A stretch of 41,918 nt of DNA from Cryomorphaceae bacterium (GCA_007116495.1 SKIJ01000037.1:1-41918), one strand, 5' to 3'. Numbered from the stretch's first letter, positions 17,310-26,182 are shown. Notes: generated from the letters alone by a model not told the origin. A program made the numbers and translations.

Positions 17310-18704
17310 TTACCAAAATGCCTTTCGGCGCATGTCGGGATAGATTTCACGTTGAACGTCGCGAATGGCTCGGTTGAATGCTTCGCGACCCGCTCGTTCT
17401 TCGTCTAATTGTACGCCACGTATGCCTTCTACTTGCTTGCTAAACGCAATCTGCCCGCTCACTTGATCGATTAACTGTACGGTCATGTCGATGTAGGCCG
17501 TCGTAAATTGCGTGGTTTCACCACGACCATTTCCGGTACGTGTGGTTGCATTTAGTTCCAGTACGAAGTCGGCGTCTGCCTCGTTGCGTGTGAGTTCAAA
17601 TCCATCTTTGCGAAGCTCGGACGTGAATGCTGCTTGTATGGGGCTGCCGTTCATGCGCTCGTCGAACAAACGCTCATCTGAACGAATAAAAATGACGGCT
17701 GGAATGATGTCGATGGTGGTAGAGGCCGTTGGTTCACGAAGCTGATCTACGATTGATAGAATCAATTCGTTATCACTAGACTCTCGTGCGAGCTCTCGAA
17801 GGTTTACATGCACTTGTAGGTGTTCTTGACTTCTTTGACTCACAATGCGTTCCCAAGTAAAGTACACGTGTCCGTTTCGGTCGGTCAGCGCTTCTTCGCG
17901 ATGTCCACGTCTTCCCGAGTAAGACAGAACACATGGTACATTGATGAGTGGGGAACGGTTGTGGTTTACGGTAAAAAATATCGATGCGCCGTCCCACATG
18001 GTAGAGGGAATTCGTATGGCTTGTCCGCGCTTGATTGGAGTAACGTGTTGCGAAGGTGTTACGGTCCACTCATCCACCAAACGACGCATGGTGTTCATCA
18101 CGTGGTTTGCGATAAACACTCTCTCACCGTTAATATCTGCAGTAAGCGGCTCACCCAAATAGACTTTTATGGCATCTAACGCCGACACATAACCGGTAAA
18201 GCGTCGCATTGGGTCAGGTTCGCGTTCGGCGCGTTCCCATTGCGCCACAGCCATATCAACTGCCTTTTGACGTTTCTCTCTTTGTATGCGTTCGTGTTCT
18301 GCTTTTGACAGTCTGTAGAAATTCCAAACCTCGCGTTCGTTTTCCCATACCCCTACAAGCTCGTAGCCTTCCAATGAGGCATTACTAGAGCTGAGAATGG
18401 TTGACTTATAGGTATCTCGAACGCGTTGGTTACTCTCTACTTGGTAAAGCAGTGACTGAGACGAAATGTTAACCGAAATTTCGCCGGCTAAATCGTTAAG
18501 GGCGTTGTTACGAGCCATCTGTGTGTGGTCGTCTCTGCCGGGAATCTTATATGCGAAGCCGATGCCGTGGTAATAGGCGGGGCTGATTGGCTTTTGACGA
18601 ACCCATGACGGTCTCGGGTTCTCGTCTACCAATTTTGTCGTGGCTTGTTGCTGTGAGCCACAGCCAACTAATAGTCCAATTAAAAGGAGGGAGACAAAGC
18701 GCAT
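17310..18704 (-). CDS. LPP20-like outer-membrane lipoprotein
   Basis: The 464-residue product has a lipoprotein signal ending LLVGC (Cys15) followed by GSQQQ, without an acidic patch, so a periplasm-facing lipoprotein is likely. Residues about 30-150 (RPSWVRQKP, YYHGIGFAYK, ARNNALNDLAGEISVNISS) resemble the LPP20 fold. The remainder (about 200-460) contains a beta-sandwich-like middle and a C-terminal segment with ADFVLELNATTRTGNGRGET and QIAFSKQVEGIRGV, similar in style to lipoproteins that measure or bind envelope partners. Its ATG shares the A of the upstream gene's TAA (TAATG), so it is translationally coupled to the TPR-CsgG-like lipoprotein. Precise role unknown. Confidence 0.82.
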   Translation of the reverse strand: MRFVSLLLIGLLVGCGSQQQATTKLVDENPRPSWVRQKPISPAYYHGIGFAYKIPGRDDHTQMARNNALNDLAGEISVNISSQSLLYQVESNQRVRDTYKSTILSSSNASLEGYELVGVWENEREVWNFYRLSKAEHERIQREKRQKAVDMAVAQWERAEREPDPMRRFTGYVSALDAIKVYLGEPLTADINGERVFIANHVMNTMRRLVDEWTVTPSQHVTPIKRGQAIRIPSTMWDGASIFFTVNHNRSPLINVPCVLSYSGRRGHREEALTDRNGHVYFTWERIVSQRSQEHLQVHVNLRELARESSDNELILSIVDQLREPTASTTIDIIPAVIFIRSDERLFDERMNGSPIQAAFTSELRKDGFELTRNEADADFVLELNATTRTGNGRGETTQFTTAYIDMTVQLIDQVSGQIAFSKQVEGIRGVQLDEERAGREAFNRAIRDVQREIYPDMRRKAFW

Positions 18705-20098
18705 TAGGATTCAGGATTGACGTTTTGTAGTTCACGGGCAACTCGTGTAGAGAGGTTGTGAATCACTTGTGAGCGAAGTGAAGATGTCGATTCTACTTCA
18801 TCCGAGGCACGAAGGGAATTGTTGAGCTCTCGTTTCGCTCTACGGGAATTGTAAATGCGGTCATTGGGTGATGGGCGACGTTGATCTTGCCATGTACCCG
18901 GGAAAAGATTTCGGTGATCGCCTTCGTAGCGCGAAAATTCAGCGCGGTCTTGCGCTTCAAGTTCAATCACGTCGGAAAGGAGTATTTCTCCTGTTGCGGT
19001 GCTTACCAGCTGGTACTGAAAGGTTATGGCTACTTTGTTTTCACGCGTAAAGTGTTGGTAGAAAACGCGCTCGTATTTCATTTGTGTGCTGGTTACGCCT
19101 GTTTTTGGATCCGTAACATTAACGGGAACACCCAGAAACCCTTTGCGGTTTTCCATTTGATTGTCACCTTCAATCTCGGTCGCTTCTAAAACGATGCCTT
19201 GCAAAAGTGCTCTGGCACCGAGCATTTCCCCAGCCATTACTGCGGTTCTTTGATCGATGGCGCCTTCAAGTGAAAGTCGTTGCTCGGTGAGTAAACGTTC
19301 GACATTTGTGCGATCGATGAACCGAAGAAATGGATCGTCAATGCGATGTACTTCCGAAAGAAGCCTGGCCATAACGAGTGATTCAATGCTATTGATGTCG
19401 GATTTATTTTCAAACGCCACTACACCTACAGTGAACAGTGCTTTTTCTTTTGCAAGACCTCTCAGTCTACGGCTGTCTTTGTAGTTTGGAGACCGGCTTT
19501 CGACTTCCGCAAAGAGGTAATATGCTTTGCGGAATTTTTCGGCATCGTAGGCATCTAATGCTTGCTGATATCGCGGCTCAACAAATGCGAGGTTTTTTAG
19601 ATCAGCTGCATCTTCAAAATCGTCACGTAATCGGGTAATTTCTTTTAGCAGCTCTTCGGCGTCTGCATAGCGTTCCTCGTCGATTAACCTATTTGCACGT
19701 CGATATAAGTTGGTGAGGTATATTGTTTCCGATTCAATGAACATTGGTCGATAGTTGTCGGGAAAGGTAAGCTTAATCCCATAACTGCGAATCATATCGC
19801 GGTATCTGGTCGCAAGTTCGTATTCCTTTACTGCTTTGGTGTGCTCTCCAGTGGTGTGCGCCAAGTAAAAGTTTTGTAAATGTTCGTCGAGTACGGTTTG
19901 CCCATCTTGTCGCAGGGCAATTTGGGCCTGAACGTTGTTGCGATTGCGTCTTAGCGCCTCCATATAGCGCTCGGCGGCTTCGCGATGAAGGCCGGCTTCG
20001 GAGAGCTGTGCCCCGTAGTTATAATACCGCTTGGAGCCGGAGCATCCGCTAGCAATAAAGGCAAATAAAAATATGTAAATTATCCAACGCATAATCAA
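18704..20098 (-). CDS. Lipoprotein with TPR repeats and a CsgG-like domain
   Basis: A 464-residue lipoprotein (lipobox IASGC, Cys19) with no acidic patch after the Cys. TPR-like helices occur at about residues 25-60 (GAQLSEAGLHREAAERYMEA) and 135-205. From about 222 a CsgG/LpoB-like alpha-beta domain follows: VGVVAFENKSD, then RFIDRTNVERLLTEQRLSLEG, GEMLGARALLQGIV, the typical order of that family. CsgG-like domains form secretion pores (CsgG) or bind periplasmic partners (LpoB, FlgO-like). Here the fused TPR argues for a scaffold. The start could be Met3. A promoter element lies just upstream; the LPP20-like partner follows by TAATG overlap. Confidence 0.85.
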   Translation of the reverse strand: MIMRWIIYIFLFAFIASGCSGSKRYYNYGAQLSEAGLHREAAERYMEALRRNRNNVQAQIALRQDGQTVLDEHLQNFYLAHTTGEHTKAVKEYELATRYRDMIRSYGIKLTFPDNYRPMFIESETIYLTNLYRRANRLIDEERYADAEELLKEITRLRDDFEDAADLKNLAFVEPRYQQALDAYDAEKFRKAYYLFAEVESRSPNYKDSRRLRGLAKEKALFTVGVVAFENKSDINSIESLVMARLLSEVHRIDDPFLRFIDRTNVERLLTEQRLSLEGAIDQRTAVMAGEMLGARALLQGIVLEATEIEGDNQMENRKGFLGVPVNVTDPKTGVTSTQMKYERVFYQHFTRENKVAITFQYQLVSTATGEILLSDVIELEAQDRAEFSRYEGDHRNLFPGTWQDQRRPSPNDRIYNSRRAKRELNNSLRASDEVESTSSLRSQVIHNLSTRVARELQNVNPES

Positions 20099-20109
20099 CG
20101 TTTAGCAGT

Positions 20110-20117
20110 CAAAAGTA
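20110..20117 (-). promoter_or_regulatory. Promoter -7 element for the TPR-CsgG/LPP20 pair
   Basis: The minus strand reads TACTTTTG, exact TAnnTTTG, 12 bases before the ATG at 20098, giving a leader of about 6 nt, or 12 nt if Met3 is the start. It suggests the pair forms its own transcription unit, separate from the M1 peptidase upstream. Confidence 0.45.
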
Positions 20118-20178
20118 ATGCCGAAACGATAAACTACGTTGCAGCGGATTCAACTTTTTATTTATTGGTTTTCTGCGT

Positions 20179-22482
20179 TTACTCTTCGCTGTCTCTATGT
20201 CTTCGCATAAGGTTCTCCGCCGGCCTGCGGCGTTCCTTATACATCTGAAAACGAGTGGGCTCCATTCTGGGAGGCCAGTAGTTGTTGTTGCGGTTAACAT
20301 CGGCGGTTTCGAGGAAGGGATCAAGAACAACAGACGCAATTTCTTTGTCAAACCAAAACACCTTTGATACCTCTTTATCGCCTCTGCGCCAAATTTCTGC
20401 CGGTATGCGTTCAACCTTTCGGGTGCCATCGTCGAAGGTGAATTCAAGTATAACGGGCATTACTAAGTCACCAACCATGCGGAGGTCAATCTGATAAAAG
20501 TTAAGGTTGGTGTCCAGTAGCGCCCGCTCATCTTCGTCAAATTGCGTCAAATAGGATTCGTAATTTCTTATGTCTTGACCAACGACTTTAAAGCGATCTA
20601 CATCGGTATAGAAATCACGTGTACTGCTGTCTTGCTTTACTACGGTGGGGTCTGAGGAGCGTTGATTTCTCTTATAAGTGATTCCGCGATTTTCGTTTTC
20701 GCTGCGTTCGCGAGCGATGGGGTTTTCAACTTCGGGGTTTCCGCTGCTGATTTGGTACCAGCGCACGTCATCCAGCGCAATATCGCAGTGATCGGTGGTG
20801 TAGTACCATCCCCGCCAAAACCAATCGAGATCTACGGCAGATGCATCCTCCATGGTGCGAAAGAAATCTGCTGGTGTGGGGTGTTTAAACGCCCAACGAC
20901 GCGCATATTCCTTAAACGCATAATCAAATAATTCACGCCCCATGATGGTTTCTCGGAGTATGTTTAAACCGGTAGCGGCTTTGCCGTAAGCATTGTTGCC
21001 AAATTGCAAAATGCTTTCGGAGTTGGTCATGATGGGGACCATCCCATCCTTGTCGCCGTTCATGTAATGGACAATTTTGTGAGCCGGTCCTCTTCGCGAT
21101 GGGTAATCGATGTCCCATTCTTGTTCGGCGAGAAATTGCACAAATGTGTTTAACCCTTCGTCCATCCAAGTCCATTGCCGTTCATCGCTATTGATGATCA
21201 TGGGAAAAAAGTTGTGCCCTACCTCGTGAATGATAACGCTGATCATTCCGTACTTGGTGGCTTCAGAATAGGTGCCATCGGGTTCAGGGCGGCCACCGTT
21301 GAAGCAAATCATAGGATACTCCATACCGATGCGGTTGGCGTGAACGGATATGGCAACCGGGTACGGGTAGTCGATGGTGTAACGAGAGTAAACATCAATG
21401 GTGTGTGCCACCACTTTGGTTGAGTATTTTTCCCAAAGCGGATTGCCTTCTTTGGGATAATAACTCATACACAGAACATCCTTTCCTCCGGTTGGTTGGT
21501 TCATGCCGTCCCAAATGAATTTCCGCGACGATGCAAAGGCAAAATCTCTAACGTTTTCTGCTTCGAATACCCACGTTTTTGTTTTGTCGCTTCTGCGCGG
21601 TTCGTTTTCCAAAGCCTCATCGGGTGTGATGATCATGACAGGCTCCGACGCTTTACGTGCATCACTTAGCCGTTTGCGTTGGCTGCGTGTTAGTACCGAT
21701 GATTCGTTTTTTAGCACCCCGGTTGAGGCTACAACGTGGTGTTCCGGAACGGTAATGTTTACTTTGTAATCGCCAAAAGGCAGGGTGAATTCTCCAGTTC
21801 CAATGAACTGTTTATTTTGCCATCCTTCGACTTCGTTGTAGACCGCCATGCGTGGAAAAAACTGTGCAATGGTGTATAAATAATTGTCGTCTTCAGGAAA
21901 GTACTCGTAACCGGAACGCCCACCTATTGCCATGCGATCGTTGATGTTGTACCACCATTTTATGGAAAACGAAAATCGACCACCGGGTTTGAGCGGCTGG
22001 GGCAAATCGATTCGCATCATGGTGTAGTTTACCGTGTAGGGCAGATCTTTACCGTTGGTCTGTCTCACGTGCTCCAGTTTAAACCCACCGTCAAAATCGT
22101 TGAGCATGCGTTTTAGTTGCGCTGAAGACACGCGCTCGCCCATTGCATCAGTACGAATTTTATTGGTGATGGATTCACGCTCGCGCATGTTTTGATCGAG
22201 TTGAACCCAAAGGTATCGCAGTTCATCGGGTGAATTGTTGTAATAGGTAATCGTTTGTTCTCCGTAAATACGCTGATTCTCGTCGTCGAGAATAATGTCC
22301 ATGTTGTAGTCCGCACGCTGTTGGTAGTATTCGTGTCCGGGTGCTCCCGAAGCTGTGCGATAGCTGTTTGGTGTTGGAAGCAGTTCCTCGAGTTGCTTGA
22401 ATTTGGTGGCGCGGTTTTCCGGTAATTGACCAAACATGACGGAAGAAAATGAAAGCAATAAAAGGGAATATATGTAACGCAT
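20179..22482 (-). CDS. M1 family zinc metallopeptidase
   Basis: A 767-residue exported peptidase with a signal peptide ending VMFG. Zinc ligands are His419 and His423 of HEVGH and Glu442 of DEG, at the exact HExxH-x18-E spacing; Glu420 is the catalytic base. The substrate-anchoring GxMEN motif is present as IGMEYP (about 385-390), with Tyr in place of Asn. The N-terminal beta domain (about 50-260) is typical of Bacteroidota M1 proteins. No T9SS sorting tail is seen, so it is likely periplasmic. The ATG overlaps the HupE/UreJ stop as TAATG, making it the last gene of a tightly coupled operon. Confidence 0.93.
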   Translation of the reverse strand: MRYIYSLLLLSFSSVMFGQLPENRATKFKQLEELLPTPNSYRTASGAPGHEYYQQRADYNMDIILDDENQRIYGEQTITYYNNSPDELRYLWVQLDQNMRERESITNKIRTDAMGERVSSAQLKRMLNDFDGGFKLEHVRQTNGKDLPYTVNYTMMRIDLPQPLKPGGRFSFSIKWWYNINDRMAIGGRSGYEYFPEDDNYLYTIAQFFPRMAVYNEVEGWQNKQFIGTGEFTLPFGDYKVNITVPEHHVVASTGVLKNESSVLTRSQRKRLSDARKASEPVMIITPDEALENEPRRSDKTKTWVFEAENVRDFAFASSRKFIWDGMNQPTGGKDVLCMSYYPKEGNPLWEKYSTKVVAHTIDVYSRYTIDYPYPVAISVHANRIGMEYPMICFNGGRPEPDGTYSEATKYGMISVIIHEVGHNFFPMIINSDERQWTWMDEGLNTFVQFLAEQEWDIDYPSRRGPAHKIVHYMNGDKDGMVPIMTNSESILQFGNNAYGKAATGLNILRETIMGRELFDYAFKEYARRWAFKHPTPADFFRTMEDASAVDLDWFWRGWYYTTDHCDIALDDVRWYQISSGNPEVENPIARERSENENRGITYKRNQRSSDPTVVKQDSSTRDFYTDVDRFKVVGQDIRNYESYLTQFDEDERALLDTNLNFYQIDLRMVGDLVMPVILEFTFDDGTRKVERIPAEIWRRGDKEVSKVFWFDKEIASVVLDPFLETADVNRNNNYWPPRMEPTRFQMYKERRRPAENLMRRHRDSEE

Positions 22483-23063
22483 TAGAATGGGTATGTTTCG
22501 ATTAATAGCAATGTGGCTATGCCACCGGCTGCTCCCGATAACACTAAGTTCCAGCTTCGGGTTTGCATACGGGTAACATTTATCAGAATAAATTGCAATA
22601 TGAGTAAGACCAATACAAAAACAATTTGACCGAGCTCTATACCGAGATTAAATGCCAGCAGTGGTGTTACAATATCGGTATCCGGGCCCATTAATTCGCT
22701 GAAGAAATTCGAAAATCCCATACCGTGAATTAACCCAAAAAAACCTGCCATGGCGTAGCGCCATCCAAAACCTTTTTGATGTGTCTTGTTGGCGAGCAAT
22801 AGGTTGCCGGTTACGGTTACGAGAATGGTAACGGGAATGAGAAACTCCACAAGGTCTCCGTCGATTATGGGACCGCGCAGTCCGGTAAGGAGAAGTGTAA
22901 TGGAGTGACCAACCGTAAAGGCGGTAATTAATATCAATACGGGTTTCCAATGCTTAATGGTGTATAGTGCCAAAAGCGCCACTAAAAACAGCATGTGGTC
23001 GTAACCCTCAACATCGAGTATGTGTTCCCAGCCTAATTGCAAATAAGCGTTGAAATTGCTCAT
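22482..23063 (-). CDS. HupE/UreJ family membrane protein
   Basis: A 193-residue inner-membrane protein with about six hydrophobic segments. Conserved polar residues of the HupE/UreJ group are visible: GYDHMLFL near 20-27, TAFTVGHSITL near 48-58, GLIHGMGFSNFF near 115-126 and GIELGQ near 147. Some members take up nickel or cobalt for hydrogenase or urease, but no such enzyme is encoded here. It overlaps DUF6702 by 4 bases (ATGA) and the M1 peptidase by 1 base (TAATG), so all three are made together. A link to metal supply for the zinc peptidase is an inference only. Confidence 0.9.
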   Translation of the reverse strand: MSNFNAYLQLGWEHILDVEGYDHMLFLVALLALYTIKHWKPVLILITAFTVGHSITLLLTGLRGPIIDGDLVEFLIPVTILVTVTGNLLLANKTHQKGFGWRYAMAGFFGLIHGMGFSNFFSELMGPDTDIVTPLLAFNLGIELGQIVFVLVLLILQFILINVTRMQTRSWNLVLSGAAGGIATLLLIETYPF

Positions 23064-23542
23064 GGTTGAAATTGTAAGGTGTGTTTTGTTTTTCGTCTGT
23101 CAAAGATAAATGTCTGTTGAGAATTTTGGGTGTGCAATTGCAGTATGTTTTTCTGAGAGGGAAGTACGTGTATGAGTGAAGACCATGATAGCGTTGCGGT
23201 GGCTTGATTCGTCAATGGTATTTCAAAATAAATCCACTGCGCATCCAAATCACCTTCTCGCCCCACGTAGTGTAATTGGTGGTTTTGCATGTTAATATGT
23301 GCAATTATGTAATCCCATATTCGCTCGTCTGCGTCATCGGGTTCAATGGATGTCCCGAGATTGAGAAGGGGCTTTCCCGAATGGTCGCTGATGGCGTTTT
23401 CGAGGTCATCGGTGAATATTTTGAGCGCGCATTCAAGTGTGTTTTCAGAGGTGTTGTGATGCACTTCGAGAACGGACAAGTAAAACGGGTGGGCACTCGT
23501 TGTAAGGGCAAAGAATAAATACGAAAGGATAAACATAGTCAC
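23060..23542 (-). CDS. DUF6702 family protein
   Basis: A 160-residue exported protein beginning with a short signal peptide (cleavage after TSA), mature end HPFYLSVLEVHHN, which is the family's recognisable opening. The rest alternates beta strands and includes a histidine-containing NMQNHQLHYVG segment. Members occur beside HupE/UreJ and peptidase genes in Bacteroidota. The function is unknown; the starting HPFY could bind a metal through the N-terminal amine and His, which is speculative. First gene of the overlapping trio; no T9SS tail or lipobox. Confidence 0.85.
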   Translation of the reverse strand: MTMFILSYLFFALTTSAHPFYLSVLEVHHNTSENTLECALKIFTDDLENAISDHSGKPLLNLGTSIEPDDADERIWDYIIAHINMQNHQLHYVGREGDLDAQWIYFEIPLTNQATATLSWSSLIHVLPSQKNILQLHTQNSQQTFIFDRRKTKHTLQFQP

Positions 23543-23590
23543 GAAATTACGTTACAGCACACAAATGCTATTCTCAATTTTGCAAAATAA

Positions 23591-23624
23591 AAAAAGCCGC
23601 ATGAATGCTCTCGTGCGGCTTTTT
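23591..23624 (-). terminator. Intrinsic terminator after the S46 peptidase
   Basis: AAAAAGCCGCA (23591-23601) pairs with TGCGGCTTTTT (23614-23624); three further pairs, one a G-U wobble, extend the stem inward. It is 20 bases past the S46 stop on minus and upstream of DUF6702, so it separates the two units. Confidence 0.9.
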
Positions 23625-23643
23625 ATAATGTTAAGCGTATTAC

Positions 23644-25890
23644 TTATTCAGCTGAAGCTGTCTCGTCCTCGCTCTTAATGATTGTCATTTCATCAATGAG
23701 GTTTCTCGCTCCGGCGTACTTATCGATGATGAATAAAATGTAGCGGGCATCTACGGAAATGGTTCGCTGTATTTCATCTTCAAAGAATATGTCGCCACTC
23801 ATGGCTTCCCAGTTTCCGTCGAAAGCACACCCAATGAGGTGACCTTTACCGTTGATGACGGGGCTACCGCTATTTCCTCCGGTAATGTCGTTGTTGGAAA
23901 TAAAGTTAACGACTAAATCGCCATTTTCATCGGCATAAGGTCCAAAGTCTTCTTCGTTGATGAGGTCAATCAAGCGCTCTGGTACGATGAATTCGCGGTC
24001 GTTGGGATTTTCCTTTTGGAGAATTCCACGATGTGTGGTTTTGTAATCGTAAAATGCACCATCGCGAGGGAAATAGCTGCCTACCGACCCCCAAGTAAGA
24101 CGCAATGTGCTGTTGGCATCGGGGTAAAATTTGCGATCGGGTTGCATTTTTTGCAAACCGGATGTGAAGATGCGGTACCCGCGTGCTTTTTTATCGGCTG
24201 CTTCGGGGTGGTTGTTTTGTCCGTACTGGTAGGTTTCATAGAGATCTTGAGATGCGATGTAGCCGAGGTCTTTTTTGAGGGACTTTTCTTTTGGCTTGTT
24301 TAGGAATTTATCGAAAGCCTCTTGGCTGGCAAAAATGCTTTTGCTGAAAAGATTGTCAGCAAACTTCTCAAAATTGCCTTTGTACTTTTTCTCGATTAGG
24401 TTGCCAAAAAATGCAGGGTGTACATCAGATGGTAAGTTGCGGTGGTACAGTTCGAGTAGCTCACCTGCCATACGTTGATCGATGTGCGCGTAGTAATCCT
24501 CAAAGTGCGATTCTGCATTACTTTTAAGTGCACCAACGATTTGTGCGAGGGCAGCTTCTTTTTGCTGAATGAGGGTTTGTTTTTCCTCCTTGTCTTTTTC
24601 GAGTTTGATTTTGGCGTCGAAGTCGCTCTCTGTTTTGAAATAACGGTCGAGGGCAAACCCACTTCGCAATGCAAAGATGTAAATTTCTGCGCCAGATAGG
24701 CCGGCTTCACGTGCGTATATTTCGGTTACTGCATATTTATCACTCGTTTCGTAGAATGAACGGATGAGCGGGAGCGCTTGAGCGTAGTGTTCGCGCTCTT
24801 CGGCAGGTAATGTCTGAACCCATTGCTCGTACTTGTCTTCAAGGGCTTTCTTTTTGCTGGCCACTCGATTGCGACGAAGTTGTTCGGTTTGACCTTGGAA
24901 ATACTTCCAATAGTTGGCAGTGCTGGCGTATTTGCTCGCAAAGTTGATGCGAACCTCGTCGTCGGCATCCATGTACTCACGCATGATGGCCAATTTTAAA
25001 TCGCGAACATCGACTACAGCCTGGTTTGTTTTTTCGAGCGCTTGCTTGATACCGTAACTTGTACGGTAGCGGTCGGTGCTTCCGGGAAAGCCAAATACCA
25101 TGGTGAAATCGCCTTCGCTGACTCCGTCAAGGGAAACCGGTAGGTGGTGACGTGGCTTGAGGGGAATGTTGTCTTCGCTATATTCCGCTGGTTTACCGTC
25201 GGCATCAGCGTAAACGCGAAACAGCGAAAAATCACCGGTATGGCGTGGCCACATCCAGTTGTCGGTGTCGCCACCAAATTTCCCAATGCTGCTGGGTGGA
25301 GCACCTACCAGACGTACATCTGTAAAACGCTCGTATACCATTAAGTAATAATTATTGCCGTGCATAAAGGGTTTTACTTCTGCTTCGTAATGTGTACCGT
25401 CAGTGGCTTCAGACGTAATTTCTGCAGAAACACGACGAGCGGCGGAGGCGCGTTCTTGGCTGGTCATATCTTCGTTAAGCTCGGCGTAAACACGTTCGGT
25501 AACGTCTTCCATGCGAACCAAAAAGCGGACAAACAGACCAGGGTTGTGTTTTTCTTCTTCAAGACTCATCGCCCAAAACCCTTCAGATAAGTAATCGTTT
25601 TCGACAGTTGAATGGTTTTGAATTTGTCCGTATCCGCAGTGGTGGTTTGTGAGGATAAGACCTTGATCTGAAATGATTTCTCCGGTACAAAAACCACCAA
25701 ATGAAACAACGGCGTCTTTAAGGCTTGATTGGTTGATGCTGTAGATGTCTTCAGCGGTAAGCTCAAGACCGGCATCTTTCATATCGCCTATGTTCATTTT
25801 TTTGATGAGCATGGGAAGCCACATACCTTCATTGGCGAAGAGTAGGGCAGGCAGCAACAGTAGGGCGCTGATAAAGCGAATGTACTTCAT
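23644..25890 (-). CDS. S46 family dipeptidyl-peptidase, DPP7 type
   Basis: S46 enzymes release dipeptides from peptide N termini in the periplasm and feed asaccharolytic growth. The 748-residue product has a signal peptide ending LFA, mature start NEGMWLP. The catalytic triad is His84 (TNHHCG), Asp220 (RHTGDFSLFRVY) and Ser674 (GNSGSP). Position +18 from the Ser, which in the family separates DPP11 (Arg, acidic P1) from DPP7 (Gly, hydrophobic P1), is Gly692 in AFDGNWEAMSGD, so DPP7-like specificity is predicted. A long helical domain (about 280-570) covers the active site. A single-gene unit with its own terminator. Confidence 0.95.
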   Translation of the reverse strand: MKYIRFISALLLLPALLFANEGMWLPMLIKKMNIGDMKDAGLELTAEDIYSINQSSLKDAVVSFGGFCTGEIISDQGLILTNHHCGYGQIQNHSTVENDYLSEGFWAMSLEEEKHNPGLFVRFLVRMEDVTERVYAELNEDMTSQERASAARRVSAEITSEATDGTHYEAEVKPFMHGNNYYLMVYERFTDVRLVGAPPSSIGKFGGDTDNWMWPRHTGDFSLFRVYADADGKPAEYSEDNIPLKPRHHLPVSLDGVSEGDFTMVFGFPGSTDRYRTSYGIKQALEKTNQAVVDVRDLKLAIMREYMDADDEVRINFASKYASTANYWKYFQGQTEQLRRNRVASKKKALEDKYEQWVQTLPAEEREHYAQALPLIRSFYETSDKYAVTEIYAREAGLSGAEIYIFALRSGFALDRYFKTESDFDAKIKLEKDKEEKQTLIQQKEAALAQIVGALKSNAESHFEDYYAHIDQRMAGELLELYHRNLPSDVHPAFFGNLIEKKYKGNFEKFADNLFSKSIFASQEAFDKFLNKPKEKSLKKDLGYIASQDLYETYQYGQNNHPEAADKKARGYRIFTSGLQKMQPDRKFYPDANSTLRLTWGSVGSYFPRDGAFYDYKTTHRGILQKENPNDREFIVPERLIDLINEEDFGPYADENGDLVVNFISNNDITGGNSGSPVINGKGHLIGCAFDGNWEAMSGDIFFEDEIQRTISVDARYILFIIDKYAGARNLIDEMTIIKSEDETASAE

Positions 25891-25936
25891 AAGTGTGTAT
25901 TGTTTTTTAATTGGGGGCTAAGATACAAATACCGAA

Positions 25937-26182
25937 TCAAACGATATCATCAATCGCACGTGCTAATTTACGGTCTTTATCGGTGATGGTATTGCCTTGG
26001 TCGTGGGTGGTAAGCATGATGTCTACTGTGTTATATCCAATGGTCATTGTGGGGTGATGATTTTGCTTATCGGCTACCATAGCAATGTTTACGACGGTTG
26101 CAACAGCTTCAGCATATCCGTCGGTTTTAATGCTGCGGTGTAACGCTCCGCTTTCTTCTTTCCAGTTTTTATTATTTGACAT
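25937..26182 (-). CDS. phhB: 4a-hydroxytetrahydrobiopterin dehydratase (pterin carbinolamine dehydratase)
   Basis: This enzyme recycles the pterin cofactor of aromatic amino-acid hydroxylases. The 81-residue product keeps the active-site motif ADKQNHHPTM (two His) and the third His in LTTHDQG, followed by ITDKDRKLARAID. It is about 15-20 residues shorter than most homologues, the loss being at the N terminus. The start ATG lies inside the last codons of pyk (11-base overlap ATGTCAAATAA), so it is translated from the pyk message. No phenylalanine hydroxylase is in the window. Confidence 0.9.
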   Translation of the reverse strand: MSNNKNWKEESGALHRSIKTDGYAEAVATVVNIAMVADKQNHHPTMTIGYNTVDIMLTTHDQGNTITDKDRKLARAIDDIV

